Source: CAYPZL01 sp964415045 (GTDB taxonomy: Bacteria; Planctomycetota; Phycisphaerae; Sedimentisphaerales; Anaerobacaceae). Taken from it: a stretch of DNA of 7,645 nucleotides. The translations under genes and the position numbers were made by a program. How positions within the stretch are numbered: the stretch's first letter is position 1; each line of letters begins with the position of its first letter. The DNA lies in contig CAYPZL010000236.1 in the NCBI GenBank assembly GCA_964415045.1, forward strand, positions 1 to 7,645. Direction: 5' to 3'. The notes under the pieces are model-generated. The model was not told the origin of the DNA, made no database searches, and saw only the letters and a list, made by a program, of their open reading frames with translations. Positions 1 through 6,993 of this stretch are shown here, one piece after another.

Positions 1-309
1 GCGCGTTCGGAGGCCGATCGCACCTTCGTGCCGGGCCAGAACTGGACGGTCGAGGGCGTCACGACGCTGGTGGTGCACTTCCGAGGGCAGGCCGACAACA
101 CGGGCGACCTGTACGTCGAGATCAACGGCGTCAAGGTCCCCTACCCCGGCGACCCGGCCGACATCGCCAGCGACGAGTGGATTGCCTGGGAGATGGAGCT
201 CGCTTCCATCGGCGTGAGCCTGACCAATATCACGAGCATGACCATCGGCATCGAGGCCGGCCAGGCGGGAGTCCTGTTCATCGACGATATCCTCCTGACC
301 CGACCCTGA
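1..309 (+). CDS. C-terminal part of a secreted/surface protein with a carbohydrate-binding-like beta domain (5' end outside window)
   Basis: The frame is open from base 1 and ends at TGA 307-309, so only the last 102 codons are present and the GTG at 28 need not be a start. The residues alternate polar and hydrophobic strands: TTLVVHFRG, then GDLYVEINGVKV, then an acidic stretch with DEWIAWEMELASIGV, then SMTIGIEAG and the terminal LFIDDILLTRP. From memory, this arrangement (a strand with LYVEING, a W-x-x-W/E-x-x-L block, and a last IDDI strand) is frequent at the ends of large planctomycete exported proteins carrying LamG, sialidase-like or glycosidase domains, where it looks like a jelly-roll carbohydrate-binding module. 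No membrane anchor or sorting signal follows the last strand. The catalytic or main part lies upstream, so the function of the whole protein cannot be given. It is convergent with the operon and separated from it by a hairpin. Confidence 0.75.
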   Translation, partial: ARSEADRTFVPGQNWTVEGVTTLVVHFRGQADNTGDLYVEINGVKVPYPGDPADIASDEWIAWEMELASIGVSLTNITSMTIGIEAGQAGVLFIDDILLTRP

Positions 310-358
310 TCCGGGGCGGCGGAACGACGTTCTGAAAGCAGAGCCATAACGATGTAGA

Positions 359-389
359 AGAGGGCCGTGAGGATTTCTCACGGCCCTCT
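359..389. terminator. Hairpin between convergent genes, probable bidirectional transcription terminator
   Basis: Bases 359-371 pair perfectly with 377-389 (13 bp, GC-rich core AGGGCCGTGAG / CTCACGGCCCT) around a 5-base loop. It lies 50 bases after the stop of the plus-strand gene and 94 bases after the stop of the minus-strand permease gene, where a shared terminator is expected. Neither side has a good T-tract, so it is not a textbook intrinsic terminator. It could instead be an mRNA 3'-end stabilising stem. The rest of 310-482 shows nothing else I can support. Confidence 0.65.
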
Positions 390-482
390 CTCATCCCTTG
401 CACCCTAACGGTCCGTGGCGGGAAGTCCATTCGTCTTCGTTGACCGCATGCAACGCGCCGCACTCACAGCAATCGAAACGAC

Positions 483-2270
483 TCAAGATTCCGCCTGGTC
501 TTCCTTCTTTGCCTCCTCTGCGACGACTGCCTTGCTCACGTCGTCGCGGAATAAGGCTGCCAGCACGCCAAGCAACAGGAGAGAGATGCCCATGGTAATG
601 AGCCAGACGTTGTTCCAGTTGACGCGTCTGTAAAGTGCGCCGTCGGTGTACAGTCTGATCGCCCGGCCGTCGTAGGTAGCCGCGACATGGACGCTCCTGG
701 GATTGCCATCATCGTCCTTGCCGCGCGGCAGAGGCACTCTCTGGGTAATTGTACTGGCGCCGGCTCTCCAGAACAGCGTGTCCTCGTCCACGCCAAGGAC
801 CATTGCGTCGTCGTCGGCGCCAATGGCAAACAATGTCCCCGAGAGGGGTTCACCCCCTTCCGGCAGACTGACAGTCGCTGCGAAGGTCAGGCCGGCCCGG
901 GGCGTCGTGCCCGCAAGCGCCGAGAGACTATCTCCCGAGGCCAGTAACCCGTCCTCCAGATCGATCGGCGCCGAAGCAACCCCGTCAGTTTGTTCCACGG
1001 CCTTGCCGCCTTCTGGAGAGTGGTCCGTCCCGAGGGCACTTACCTCAGCGTCGGAAAGCGCCCGGCCATAGAGCCTGACCGAGGTCAATTCCACACCCGG
1101 AACGGCTGCCTGCGCGGCCGGAGACATCGCGGGCATCTTGTAGCCGGCAATCACAGGCTCTGACGTGGAGGCGTTGGAATCGATGAACGCGCCGTTGCTA
1201 AAGTTCCCGATCAACATGCCCACGCCGAAGCACACCAGCACGATCAGCCCCTGAGCCTGAGCGCGAATCTCCGCGGGCGCCTTTTTGTCCACGTAGACCT
1301 GGCCTCCGACAAAGAAGAACCCGAAGATGACGCCGTGAACGAGAATTCCGACATAATAAAACAGCGTCTGATCGAACTGGCCTCCGAACCAGAAGGCGAC
1401 GTAGCGCACCAGCAACGCCACCAGTCCGGCCACCATGGCCCACTTGACGCCCCAGCGAGCCAAAGCCAGCGGCACCAGGAGCATGACAAACATCTCTACG
1501 AACTGCCCCCAGTTCATCGTGATCGTGATCTTGTTGAAACCCATGTCCTGAAGGAACTGCGAGCCGTAGGACCAATACATCGTGAAGGGAATCATCACGA
1601 ACAGCGAGACCAGGACGAAGAGCGCGAAGTTGAAGTCCTTCAGCAGTGTCATGGCGCGGAGCCCCAGGGCGTCCACGATGGAGGCCTCCTTGCCTTTGGC
1701 CGGCGGCGGGGTATCGGGCAACGTCAAATTCAGCAGCGCTGCGACCAGCGCCGTGCCGGCGCCGCACAACAGGGGAACGCTGGTGCCGTCGATCTTGGTT
1801 TCGCCAAACATCTTCCAGCCGGCTACGAAACTGAAAACGCCCGAGGCAACCCAGCCGATCGAGCCGAAGACGCGAATCTGCGGAAACTTCTCCGAAGGTG
1901 CGTGCGTCATGGCGATGGCGTTGGTCAGGCTCCAGGTGGGCATGTAGCAGAACATCGCCAGGAGCAGAATCACAAACAGCGTCACGGGATGGGTCTGCCG
2001 GGCGGCGAGGAAGAAGAGCACGGCGCAACCGAAGTTCAGAACCGTCAGCACTTTCTGGCTGGCGAAATGACGATCCGCGATCATACAGATGATCGGCGCG
2101 ATCATGCAGCCCAGCGCCATCGAACTGAGAATCGTAGCCTTATAGATGCCCTCGACGCCCATGTTGGTGAGGTAGGCCGCCAGAGGCACCGACCACACCG
2201 CCAGCATCATGTACTGGAGGAACATCATGACGCTCAGGCGAATTCGGACGTTCATCGACATGGTATTCAT
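483..2270 (-). CDS. NupG-like MFS permease (nucleoside:H+ symporter family) with a LamG-like insert between TM11 and TM12
   Basis: Inner-membrane carrier of the Nuc_H_symport/MFS group, 595 aa; ordinary members are near 400-430 aa. The N-terminus MNVRIRLSVMMFLQYMML with VWSVPLAAYL nearby, and the ADRHF loop after TM2, are typical of this group. Hydrophobic segments account for TM1-TM11 up to about residue 357 (LVCFGVGMLIGNF). About 180 extra residues follow (roughly 366-549), then WNNVWLITMGISLLLLGVLA as TM12 and a short charged tail. With a cytoplasmic N-terminus the 11-12 loop is periplasmic. The extra part contains SVRLYGRALSDAEVSAL and later VHVAATYDG with RLYTDG, which are LamG signatures in reversed order. 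The ATG at 2270 was chosen over an upstream TTG (2288) because GAAGGGAAG (2286-2278) lies 7 nt before it. The substrate is unknown; in this operon a sugar, keto-sugar or nucleoside-like glycoside is plausible. Confidence 0.88.
   Translation of the reverse strand: MNTMSMNVRIRLSVMMFLQYMMLAVWSVPLAAYLTNMGVEGIYKATILSSMALGCMIAPIICMIADRHFASQKVLTVLNFGCAVLFFLAARQTHPVTLFVILLLAMFCYMPTWSLTNAIAMTHAPSEKFPQIRVFGSIGWVASGVFSFVAGWKMFGETKIDGTSVPLLCGAGTALVAALLNLTLPDTPPPAKGKEASIVDALGLRAMTLLKDFNFALFVLVSLFVMIPFTMYWSYGSQFLQDMGFNKITITMNWGQFVEMFVMLLVPLALARWGVKWAMVAGLVALLVRYVAFWFGGQFDQTLFYYVGILVHGVIFGFFFVGGQVYVDKKAPAEIRAQAQGLIVLVCFGVGMLIGNFSNGAFIDSNASTSEPVIAGYKMPAMSPAAQAAVPGVELTSVRLYGRALSDAEVSALGTDHSPEGGKAVEQTDGVASAPIDLEDGLLASGDSLSALAGTTPRAGLTFAATVSLPEGGEPLSGTLFAIGADDDAMVLGVDEDTLFWRAGASTITQRVPLPRGKDDDGNPRSVHVAATYDGRAIRLYTDGALYRRVNWNNVWLITMGISLLLLGVLAALFRDDVSKAVVAEEAKKEDQAES
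624..1175 (-). other. LamG-like (concanavalin-type) domain insertion inside the MFS permease, apparently permuted
   Basis: This is the coding segment for the extra residues between TM11 and TM12. Read in translation order, it begins with the element that normally closes a LamG domain (PGVELTSVRLYGRALSDAEV, about residues 391-410). It continues with the elements that normally open and fill the domain: LTFAATVSLPEGGEPLSG, TLFAIGADD, TLFWRAG, VPLPRG, and the central VHVAATYDG followed by RLYTDG (about 526-544). The reading frame runs through without stops and the segment is acidic and soluble, as expected for a periplasmic loop domain. Assignment rests on recognising the short LamG motifs, so the domain borders are approximate. 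Confidence 0.6.
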
Positions 2271-2274
2271 CGCG

Positions 2275-4479
2275 TTACTTCCCTTCAAAAAGGATGCACT
2301 TCCTTGCGCGGGGCGTCGTTGTCACGAAACCCACTCGACAGAACCTACAGCCGTTTGATCTTGATGTTGCGGTACTGCCGTCCTGAACGATCCAGGCGTT
2401 GTCCTCGCCGGTGAGCCAGCCGGTGAGGTCCTTGCCGTTGAACAGGGACACGAATCCGGCGGCCCCCTTCGGTGCGGCGGGATTTGCCGCGGCCTTCTTC
2501 CGCTCCAGGCGCTTGATCCAGATGTTGCGGAACTGAATCAGGCTTGAAGCAGGACCGTATTCGCCTGTCCTGGGATCGATGCCCCCGTGGTGTTGCAGGC
2601 CAATCGGGCCGCTCTCTTCGATTCCGGGGATCTGCGCGTTCTCAATCACGATCTGCCCGTTGAGCATCACGGTGACACGATCACCTGCGAGCGTGATGTC
2701 CATCGAATTCCATTGCCCGACCGGTTTGTCGGCGCGCACCCTGGGCACGGCCGCCGCCCGCTGTTCGGGGCTCAGGCTCTTGTCGTTGCGGACGGACCAC
2801 AGCTCGCCTGAGCCGACGGGCCAGCACCACAGGTTGGCCTGGCCTCCCGTCTTGCCACGCAGAAGAATGCCCGAATCGGCGTTCGGGGTGGGCGTCTTGA
2901 TGACGTTGCCGTCGGCGTCGGTCTTGTACGACCCGTCCGGCAGAATCGTCGGCATCGGATACAGCCCCGAGGTCTTCTTGAACCGCCATTCCACGTGCAG
3001 AGCGTAATCCCCGAACGACTCCTTCGTCCAGAGACTCTTGTTGCCCCTGGCCTCGGACATGGCATCGTAATCGATGACGCCGTCGATCACCTTCCAGTGC
3101 CCGTTGTCCCCTTCGGGCACCTGCCAGCCGGCGAAGTCCTTGCCGTTGAAGAGAATCTCATAGCCGGGCCAGGAACGCCAGGAGGGGTACGTTTCGTGCG
3201 GCGGCAGCTTGTCTCTTACGCCGGACGTCGGGGGGGCGCCGCGGTTGTAAAACACATAGAGACCGCCCTTGCCGGCGATGATGACGTCGTTGCGCCCGTC
3301 CTTGTCCATGTCGGCGAGGTTGAGCTTCATGCCCACGCTGACGGCATAGTTCGGCGGAGGATTGAGCTTCTCCGACGCCGGGTAGTGCGGCAGATGATTG
3401 AACGACAGGATATGCCGCTCGAACTTGCCCCCCTGGATGTCATACCAGAAGGCGTAGAGCGGTTCGCCCGCGCCGATGTCACCGCCATGGTGGGCAAAGA
3501 GCCGCTTGCCCGTCACCAGGTCGGCCTTGCCGTCGCCGTTGAGATCGCCCAGCACCATGGTATGGAACTGGCTGTATTCCGTCTCGATCCAGCACGTCTC
3601 GAAGCGGCGCTTCCCCGCGCCGTCCTTTTTCTGCTGGAGCCAGGCCAGCCCATAGGCGTGCGCCGAGCCGATGAGGATGTCGTTGAGCCCGTCCTCGTCC
3701 ACGTCGTAGACCAGGATGGGATGCGAGCCGGAACCTCCTCGGCCCTTGGCCGGTTCGAACTTGTAATCCGCGTGGAACGTCCACGGCGTGTCCGCAGCGC
3801 GTGCAGGCTGCTCGTACCAGCCCACGGGCGTGACAATGTCCATGCGTCCGTCGCCGTTGATGTCGCCCAGGCCGTTGCCGTGGATGTCCCCCTCGGTGCC
3901 GACGACGTGCTCGACGAACCAGGGCTCCCGGTCGATGTGTTCCAGCCAGGTCATTCCCTGGCCCTTGACCAGCGCCCAGTGATTGCAGAGGATATCATCG
4001 TCGCCGTCACCGTCGATGTCACCGTGAATGACGCCTTCCATGTTCCGGGCCATGTGAATACGGGTGGATTTCCACACGGTATCCTTGCGGCCGGGATTCT
4101 CGTACCAGAAGGCCCCCTTCATGAACATCCAGCCAGAACTGACCACGTCGACCCTGCCGTCGAAGTTGACGTCCATGGCAAACTCGCTGTTGTCGTCCGT
4201 CTCCGGACCGTTGGTCTCGGCCCCGTCGCGGAAGTCCGCGTGTTTGATCCAGTCCGGGGCCTCGTACCAGTTCCGGCCGGCGGCGATATCGAGATCTCCG
4301 TCGCCGTCAACATCGAGAACGGAAGCGCACTCACAGAACGGTCCAAACCAGTAGCTGTTCCGCGCCGGATCGTGCACGGGTCCGTCGATCTTGACAGGTA
4401 CAAAGATGACCTCAGAAGCCTGCAAAGACAGGGCCGTTATCAGCCCGATGGCAATCCAGGCACCCTTCGTTTTCAGCAT
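2275..4479 (-). CDS. Secreted FG-GAP/VCBS beta-propeller fused to DUF1080 (3-keto-disaccharide hydrolase family), broken C-terminal second DUF1080
   Basis: Predicted exported protein, 734 aa. Residues 1-21 form a signal peptide (basic start, hydrophobic WIAIGLITALSL, cleavage after LQA). Seven calcium-binding-type DxDxDGxxD repeats follow at about 56, 103, 154, 206, 259, 312 and 390 (for example DVDGDGDLDI, DINGDGRMDI), which suits a seven-bladed propeller. A full DUF1080 domain spans about 439-659, with ILFNGKDFAGW, WKVIDGVI, GDYALHVEWRF, NADSGILLRG, QWNSMDITLAG, GPIGLQHHGG and the closing QFRNIWIKRL. This family is linked to cleavage of 3-keto-glycosides. After an Ala/Lys/Pro linker a second copy begins (FVSLFNGKDLTGW) but is lost after about residue 701, and the last 33 residues are out-of-frame read-through. 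The start is the ATG at 4479, not the one at 4485, because AAGGAG (4492-4487) is 7 nt from 4479 but only 1 nt from 4485. The first DUF1080 domain looks intact, so function may persist. Confidence 0.85.
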   Translation of the reverse strand: MLKTKGAWIAIGLITALSLQASEVIFVPVKIDGPVHDPARNSYWFGPFCECASVLDVDGDGDLDIAAGRNWYEAPDWIKHADFRDGAETNGPETDDNSEFAMDVNFDGRVDVVSSGWMFMKGAFWYENPGRKDTVWKSTRIHMARNMEGVIHGDIDGDGDDDILCNHWALVKGQGMTWLEHIDREPWFVEHVVGTEGDIHGNGLGDINGDGRMDIVTPVGWYEQPARAADTPWTFHADYKFEPAKGRGGSGSHPILVYDVDEDGLNDILIGSAHAYGLAWLQQKKDGAGKRRFETCWIETEYSQFHTMVLGDLNGDGKADLVTGKRLFAHHGGDIGAGEPLYAFWYDIQGGKFERHILSFNHLPHYPASEKLNPPPNYAVSVGMKLNLADMDKDGRNDVIIAGKGGLYVFYNRGAPPTSGVRDKLPPHETYPSWRSWPGYEILFNGKDFAGWQVPEGDNGHWKVIDGVIDYDAMSEARGNKSLWTKESFGDYALHVEWRFKKTSGLYPMPTILPDGSYKTDADGNVIKTPTPNADSGILLRGKTGGQANLWCWPVGSGELWSVRNDKSLSPEQRAAAVPRVRADKPVGQWNSMDITLAGDRVTVMLNGQIVIENAQIPGIEESGPIGLQHHGGIDPRTGEYGPASSLIQFRNIWIKRLERKKAAANPAAPKGAAGFVSLFNGKDLTGWLTGEDNAWIVQDGSTATSRSNGCRFCRVGFVTTTPRARKCILFEGK
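2278..2286 (-). promoter_or_regulatory. Ribosome binding site of the MFS permease gene
   Basis: GAAGGGAAG on the minus strand ends 7 nt before the ATG at 2270. It fixes that ATG as the start, over the upstream TTG (2288), which has no such site, and over the ATGs 9 and 15 nt further in. The site lies just before the TAA (2277-2275) that now ends the upstream gene, so translation of the two genes is likely coupled. Confidence 0.75.
2345..2454 (-). pseudogene. Remnant of a second DUF1080 domain with internal deletion and frame change
   Basis: The segment encodes the opening of a DUF1080 domain in the main frame (FVSLFNGKDLTGW, then AWIVQDG, ending at base 2377). In the next frame it encodes the closing strand RQYRNIKIKRL followed by TAG at 2347-2345. 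That strand matches the QFRNIWIKRL end of the intact domain. The 25 bases at 2418-2442 match 3126-3150, the start of the intact domain, at 23 positions. The intact domain needs about 640 bases between these two landmarks; here they are about 95 bases apart. About 450-550 bases of domain core therefore appear to be missing, and the loss shifted the frame. Confidence 0.75.
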
Positions 4480-4486
4480 CGTCATT

Positions 4487-4492
4487 CTCCTT
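4487..4492 (-). promoter_or_regulatory. Ribosome binding site of the FG-GAP/DUF1080 gene
   Basis: AAGGAG on the minus strand sits 7 nt before the ATG at 4479 and only 1 nt before the ATG at 4485, so it selects the inner start. Confidence 0.75.
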
Positions 4493-4533
4493 GAACTGGC
4501 TGCGATTGATTGATCGGCTCGCCCATCCGGAGG

Positions 4534-5913
4534 TCACAGTGTCCAGCCGGTGCGATAGGCTTCTTTCACGTACTTGTTGGCCCCTCTGTCGTTGGTAAAT
4601 CGCATGGCGGCGGCGTCCCAGTCGAGCCGTTTGCCCGCACGGATGGCGATATTGCCCAGCAGCACCGCTTCGGTCAGGACGGCGGCCCAGTCGAAATGGC
4701 AACCGGCCGGCTCGCCGCCCCGGATGGCCTCGATCCACTCTCCCCACGTTCCGGATCGACGCTTCAACGTCTTCGGAGGCATCCGGTACGCCTTCATCTT
4801 CTCCTCGGGGATGATCCGGTTCTCCAATATGACACCCTTATCGCCCACGTACATGTTACCCGAGGCCGGCAGTTCCCGGCCGGGTTCGAGTGCGGCCGGA
4901 CGTGGAGGTTTCAAGCCGCCGTCATACCAGAGAAGCCGTAGAGGCGGCATACCTTCCCGCGCCGGGAAATCATACGTCACAATCGAGGCCAGAGGAGCCG
5001 TCTCATCGAACACTTTGCTGGCGCTGGCACTGACGCTAATCGGATAGCGCAGCTTGAGCGCCTTGAACACATGGTTGAAGTGATGGCAGCCCATATCTCC
5101 GAGGGCGCCCGTGCCAAAATCCCACCAGCCCCGGAAATTCCACGGATGGTACACGGCCGGCTGCGGATTCTTGCTCGCCTTGACTTGCCGTAACGCCAAG
5201 TCACCATCGCGCCACTTAGCCACGAAGGGCCGCATCGCGGCCGGTCCGATCCAGAGGTCCCAGTCAAGAGTTTTGGGGATCGGGTCGCGCCTCTGCGGGC
5301 GCAGCATCCCCTGGGGCCACAGAGGCCGGTTGGACCATACATGGGCCTCGCGGACATCGCCGATCGCACCGTCCCAGATCATCTCGCAGAGACGACATGC
5401 CGAATCGCTCGTGTTGGCGGAGGCCGTGACCTGGGTCATCACGCCTGCCTGCTGTGCGGCCTTCGCGAGGACGCGTTCCTCGTCAATGGTGCGCGTCAGC
5501 GGTTTGACGCAACAGACGTGTTTGCGCCTTTTCAACGCGGCCCGACAGATGACCGCATGGGTATGGTCCGGCGTACCGCAATACACGGCATCGATCTTGT
5601 CGGCCTCGGCGTCCAGCATCTCGCGATAATCCCGATAGCGCCGCGCCTCGGGATACACTTTGTAGGTTTTCGCCGCATAGACCTGGTCCACGTCACAAAG
5701 AACGGCGATTCTCGTGCCCTGCTGCTTGTCAATGCTTTGTATTTGCCCGTGGCCTACGCCGCCGATGCCGATGCCCGCAATCTGGATCGTTTCGCTGGGC
5801 GGTATGTGTCTCGGCCCTCCGAGGACATAGCGCGGCACGACCGTTACGGCTCCCGCCCAGGCCGCCCGAGCCATGAACTGGCGACGGTTGATGCGTTTCT
5901 CTGCTTCTCGCAT
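4534..5913 (-). CDS. Tat-exported Gfo/Idh/MocA family oxidoreductase
   Basis: NAD(P)-dependent sugar-type oxidoreductase, 459 aa, predicted to be exported folded with its cofactor. Residues 9-31 carry a twin-arginine signal: NRRQFMARAA, then a weakly hydrophobic stretch ending in PRYVLGG, typical of planctomycete members. The Rossmann motif GIGIGG is at 47-52, and D74 ends beta-2 (VLCDVD), favouring NAD(H). The family EKP motif reads V136-K137-P138: the key Lys is kept and the Glu is replaced. The C-terminal substrate domain has LDWDLWIGPA (216-225), WNFRGWWDFGTGALGDMGCHH (258-278) with the family D-x-G-x-H at D273/G275/H277, and YVGDKGVILE. ATG 5913 is chosen because AGGAGA (5926-5921) is 7 nt upstream and longer starts would displace the Tat signal. 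It lies 54 nt before the DUF1080 gene. In this setting it is a candidate for C3 oxidation of a sugar, possibly with internal cofactor recycling as in exported glucose-fructose oxidoreductase. The substrate is not shown by sequence. Confidence 0.9.
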   Translation of the reverse strand: MREAEKRINRRQFMARAAWAGAVTVVPRYVLGGPRHIPPSETIQIAGIGIGGVGHGQIQSIDKQQGTRIAVLCDVDQVYAAKTYKVYPEARRYRDYREMLDAEADKIDAVYCGTPDHTHAVICRAALKRRKHVCCVKPLTRTIDEERVLAKAAQQAGVMTQVTASANTSDSACRLCEMIWDGAIGDVREAHVWSNRPLWPQGMLRPQRRDPIPKTLDWDLWIGPAAMRPFVAKWRDGDLALRQVKASKNPQPAVYHPWNFRGWWDFGTGALGDMGCHHFNHVFKALKLRYPISVSASASKVFDETAPLASIVTYDFPAREGMPPLRLLWYDGGLKPPRPAALEPGRELPASGNMYVGDKGVILENRIIPEEKMKAYRMPPKTLKRRSGTWGEWIEAIRGGEPAGCHFDWAAVLTEAVLLGNIAIRAGKRLDWDAAAMRFTNDRGANKYVKEAYRTGWTL

Positions 5914-5920
5914 AAGCGAA

Positions 5921-5926
5921 TCTCCT
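5921..5926 (-). promoter_or_regulatory. Ribosome binding site of the Gfo/Idh/MocA gene
   Basis: AGGAGA within AAGAGGAGA lies 7 nt before the ATG at 5913. The ATG at 5934 lies upstream of this site, so 5913 is the real start and the Tat signal falls at the N-terminus. Confidence 0.8.
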
Positions 5927-5966
5927 CTTGGCATCGCGCGCTGCGTGACAGGCTGTATGCAGCCGT

Positions 5967-6935
5967 TCAACGGAGCCACGCTTGTTTGATATCAGGATTG
6001 CCGGCCGTATCCAGCCGTTTCATCTGATCGTCGGTCAGGGTAATGTCCAGAGCGGCGATATTCTCACTGAGTTGCTCCGGCTTGCTGCCGGCAATGATGG
6101 GCAGGACCGGCGGGTCACTCTGCCGCATCCACGCAATGATGACCTGATTCAGCGTCCCGCCCACTTCCGCCGCCACCGCCTTGAGCGCCGCCAAGCGTGC
6201 GTCGGCGTCCGGGCCGGCAAACTGGGCCGGCACGTCGCGATCCTCCCGCGTGTAGGCCCCCTGCAAAAGAACGGAGTACCCAACCAGCGTCATGTTATGC
6301 GATCGACAATAGTCCTTGAGGTCGTCGTTGATGCAGATCTGGGGCCCGAAATCGGCGCCGTGACGAGGACGCAGATAAGTGTATCGCTGCTCGACGGCAG
6401 CGTATTGGGTCCACCCGTTGATACGGCCGACCGTGTTGGCTTCGGCGATGCGCCAGACCCTCAGATTGCTCGCTCCGATGGCGCGCACCTTTCCCGCCTG
6501 GACCAGGCGATCGAATGCCTCCATAGTCTCTTCCAGGGGAGTGTCGGGATCGTCGCGGTGGGCGTGATACAGATCGATCCTGTCGGTCTGCAAGCGTTTG
6601 AGACTCTTTTCGCATTCGCGCTCGATCTCGCTGGCAGTGAGGCCTCCGCCACAGCCGGGGTAGTCGAATCCCAGCTTCGAGCTGATGACCATTTGATCCC
6701 GGCTGCCGCGCTGCTTCATCCAGAGGCCGATCGTCGTCTCGCTTTCTCCCCCCTGACAGCCCAGGACCCAACTCGCGTAAAAATTGGCCGTGTCGACGAA
6801 GGTGCCGCCCTTCTCGCGAAACAGATCCAATAGCTGAAACGACCTCTCCCGGTCGATCTTGCTTCCAATCGAGTCCGTGCCCAGGCACAAGGCACTGACT
6901 TCGACATCCGTGCTTCCCAATTTAAGCGTTTTCAT
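5967..6935 (-). CDS. Aldo/keto reductase
   Basis: Cytoplasmic NAD(P)H-dependent reductase of the aldo/keto reductase superfamily, 322 aa, the usual length. The catalytic tetrad is visible: D48 and Y53 in FVDTANFYASW, K87 in MVISSKLGF and H126 in DLYHAHRDD. Other family landmarks are KLGSTDVEVSALCLGT at the start, GKVRAIGASN after the H strand, and PIIAGSKPEQLSENIAAL near the C-terminus, which binds the nucleotide phosphate and suggests NADPH. There is no signal peptide. The ATG at 6935 has AGGAG (6948-6944) 8 nt upstream, and family alignment begins right at MKTLKLG. The gene is 53 nt before the Gfo/Idh/MocA gene and 58 nt after the YdcZ-like gene. A role in reducing a keto-sugar or sugar aldehyde after uptake fits the context but is inference; substrates in this superfamily cannot be read from motifs. 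Confidence 0.92.
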   Translation of the reverse strand: MKTLKLGSTDVEVSALCLGTDSIGSKIDRERSFQLLDLFREKGGTFVDTANFYASWVLGCQGGESETTIGLWMKQRGSRDQMVISSKLGFDYPGCGGGLTASEIERECEKSLKRLQTDRIDLYHAHRDDPDTPLEETMEAFDRLVQAGKVRAIGASNLRVWRIAEANTVGRINGWTQYAAVEQRYTYLRPRHGADFGPQICINDDLKDYCRSHNMTLVGYSVLLQGAYTREDRDVPAQFAGPDADARLAALKAVAAEVGGTLNQVIIAWMRQSDPPVLPIIAGSKPEQLSENIAALDITLTDDQMKRLDTAGNPDIKQAWLR

Positions 6936-6943
6936 CGGCGCAG

Positions 6944-6948
6944 CTCCT
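6944..6948 (-). promoter_or_regulatory. Ribosome binding site of the aldo/keto reductase gene
   Basis: AGGAG on the minus strand, 8 nt before ATG 6935. It argues against any longer start reaching into the YdcZ-like gene. Confidence 0.7.
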
Positions 6949-6993
6949 GTCAGAAATCGTGAATCGATCCGGTTTGCGCGTTTTCGGGACGCC

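Noticed and set aside
1335..2414. Plus-strand open frame of 359 codons opposite the MFS gene
   Set aside because: The product is extremely rich in H, Q, R and E with no fold signature, the mirror of hydrophobic codons in the permease on the other strand.
2995..4494. Long plus-strand open frame (499 codons) opposite the FG-GAP/DUF1080 gene
   Set aside because: Its translation has no recognisable domain and is rich in V, D, R and H, as expected from the complement of GC-rich DGDGD-coding repeats. The minus strand has clear domains and a ribosome binding site.
4503..4514. Tandem GATT repeat between the DUF1080 and Gfo/Idh/MocA genes
   Set aside because: About three units of four bases, within chance expectation and without flanking structure.
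5914..5979. Longer N-terminus for the Gfo/Idh/MocA gene
   Set aside because: It would place the Shine-Dalgarno inside the coding region and move the twin-arginine motif away from the N-terminus.
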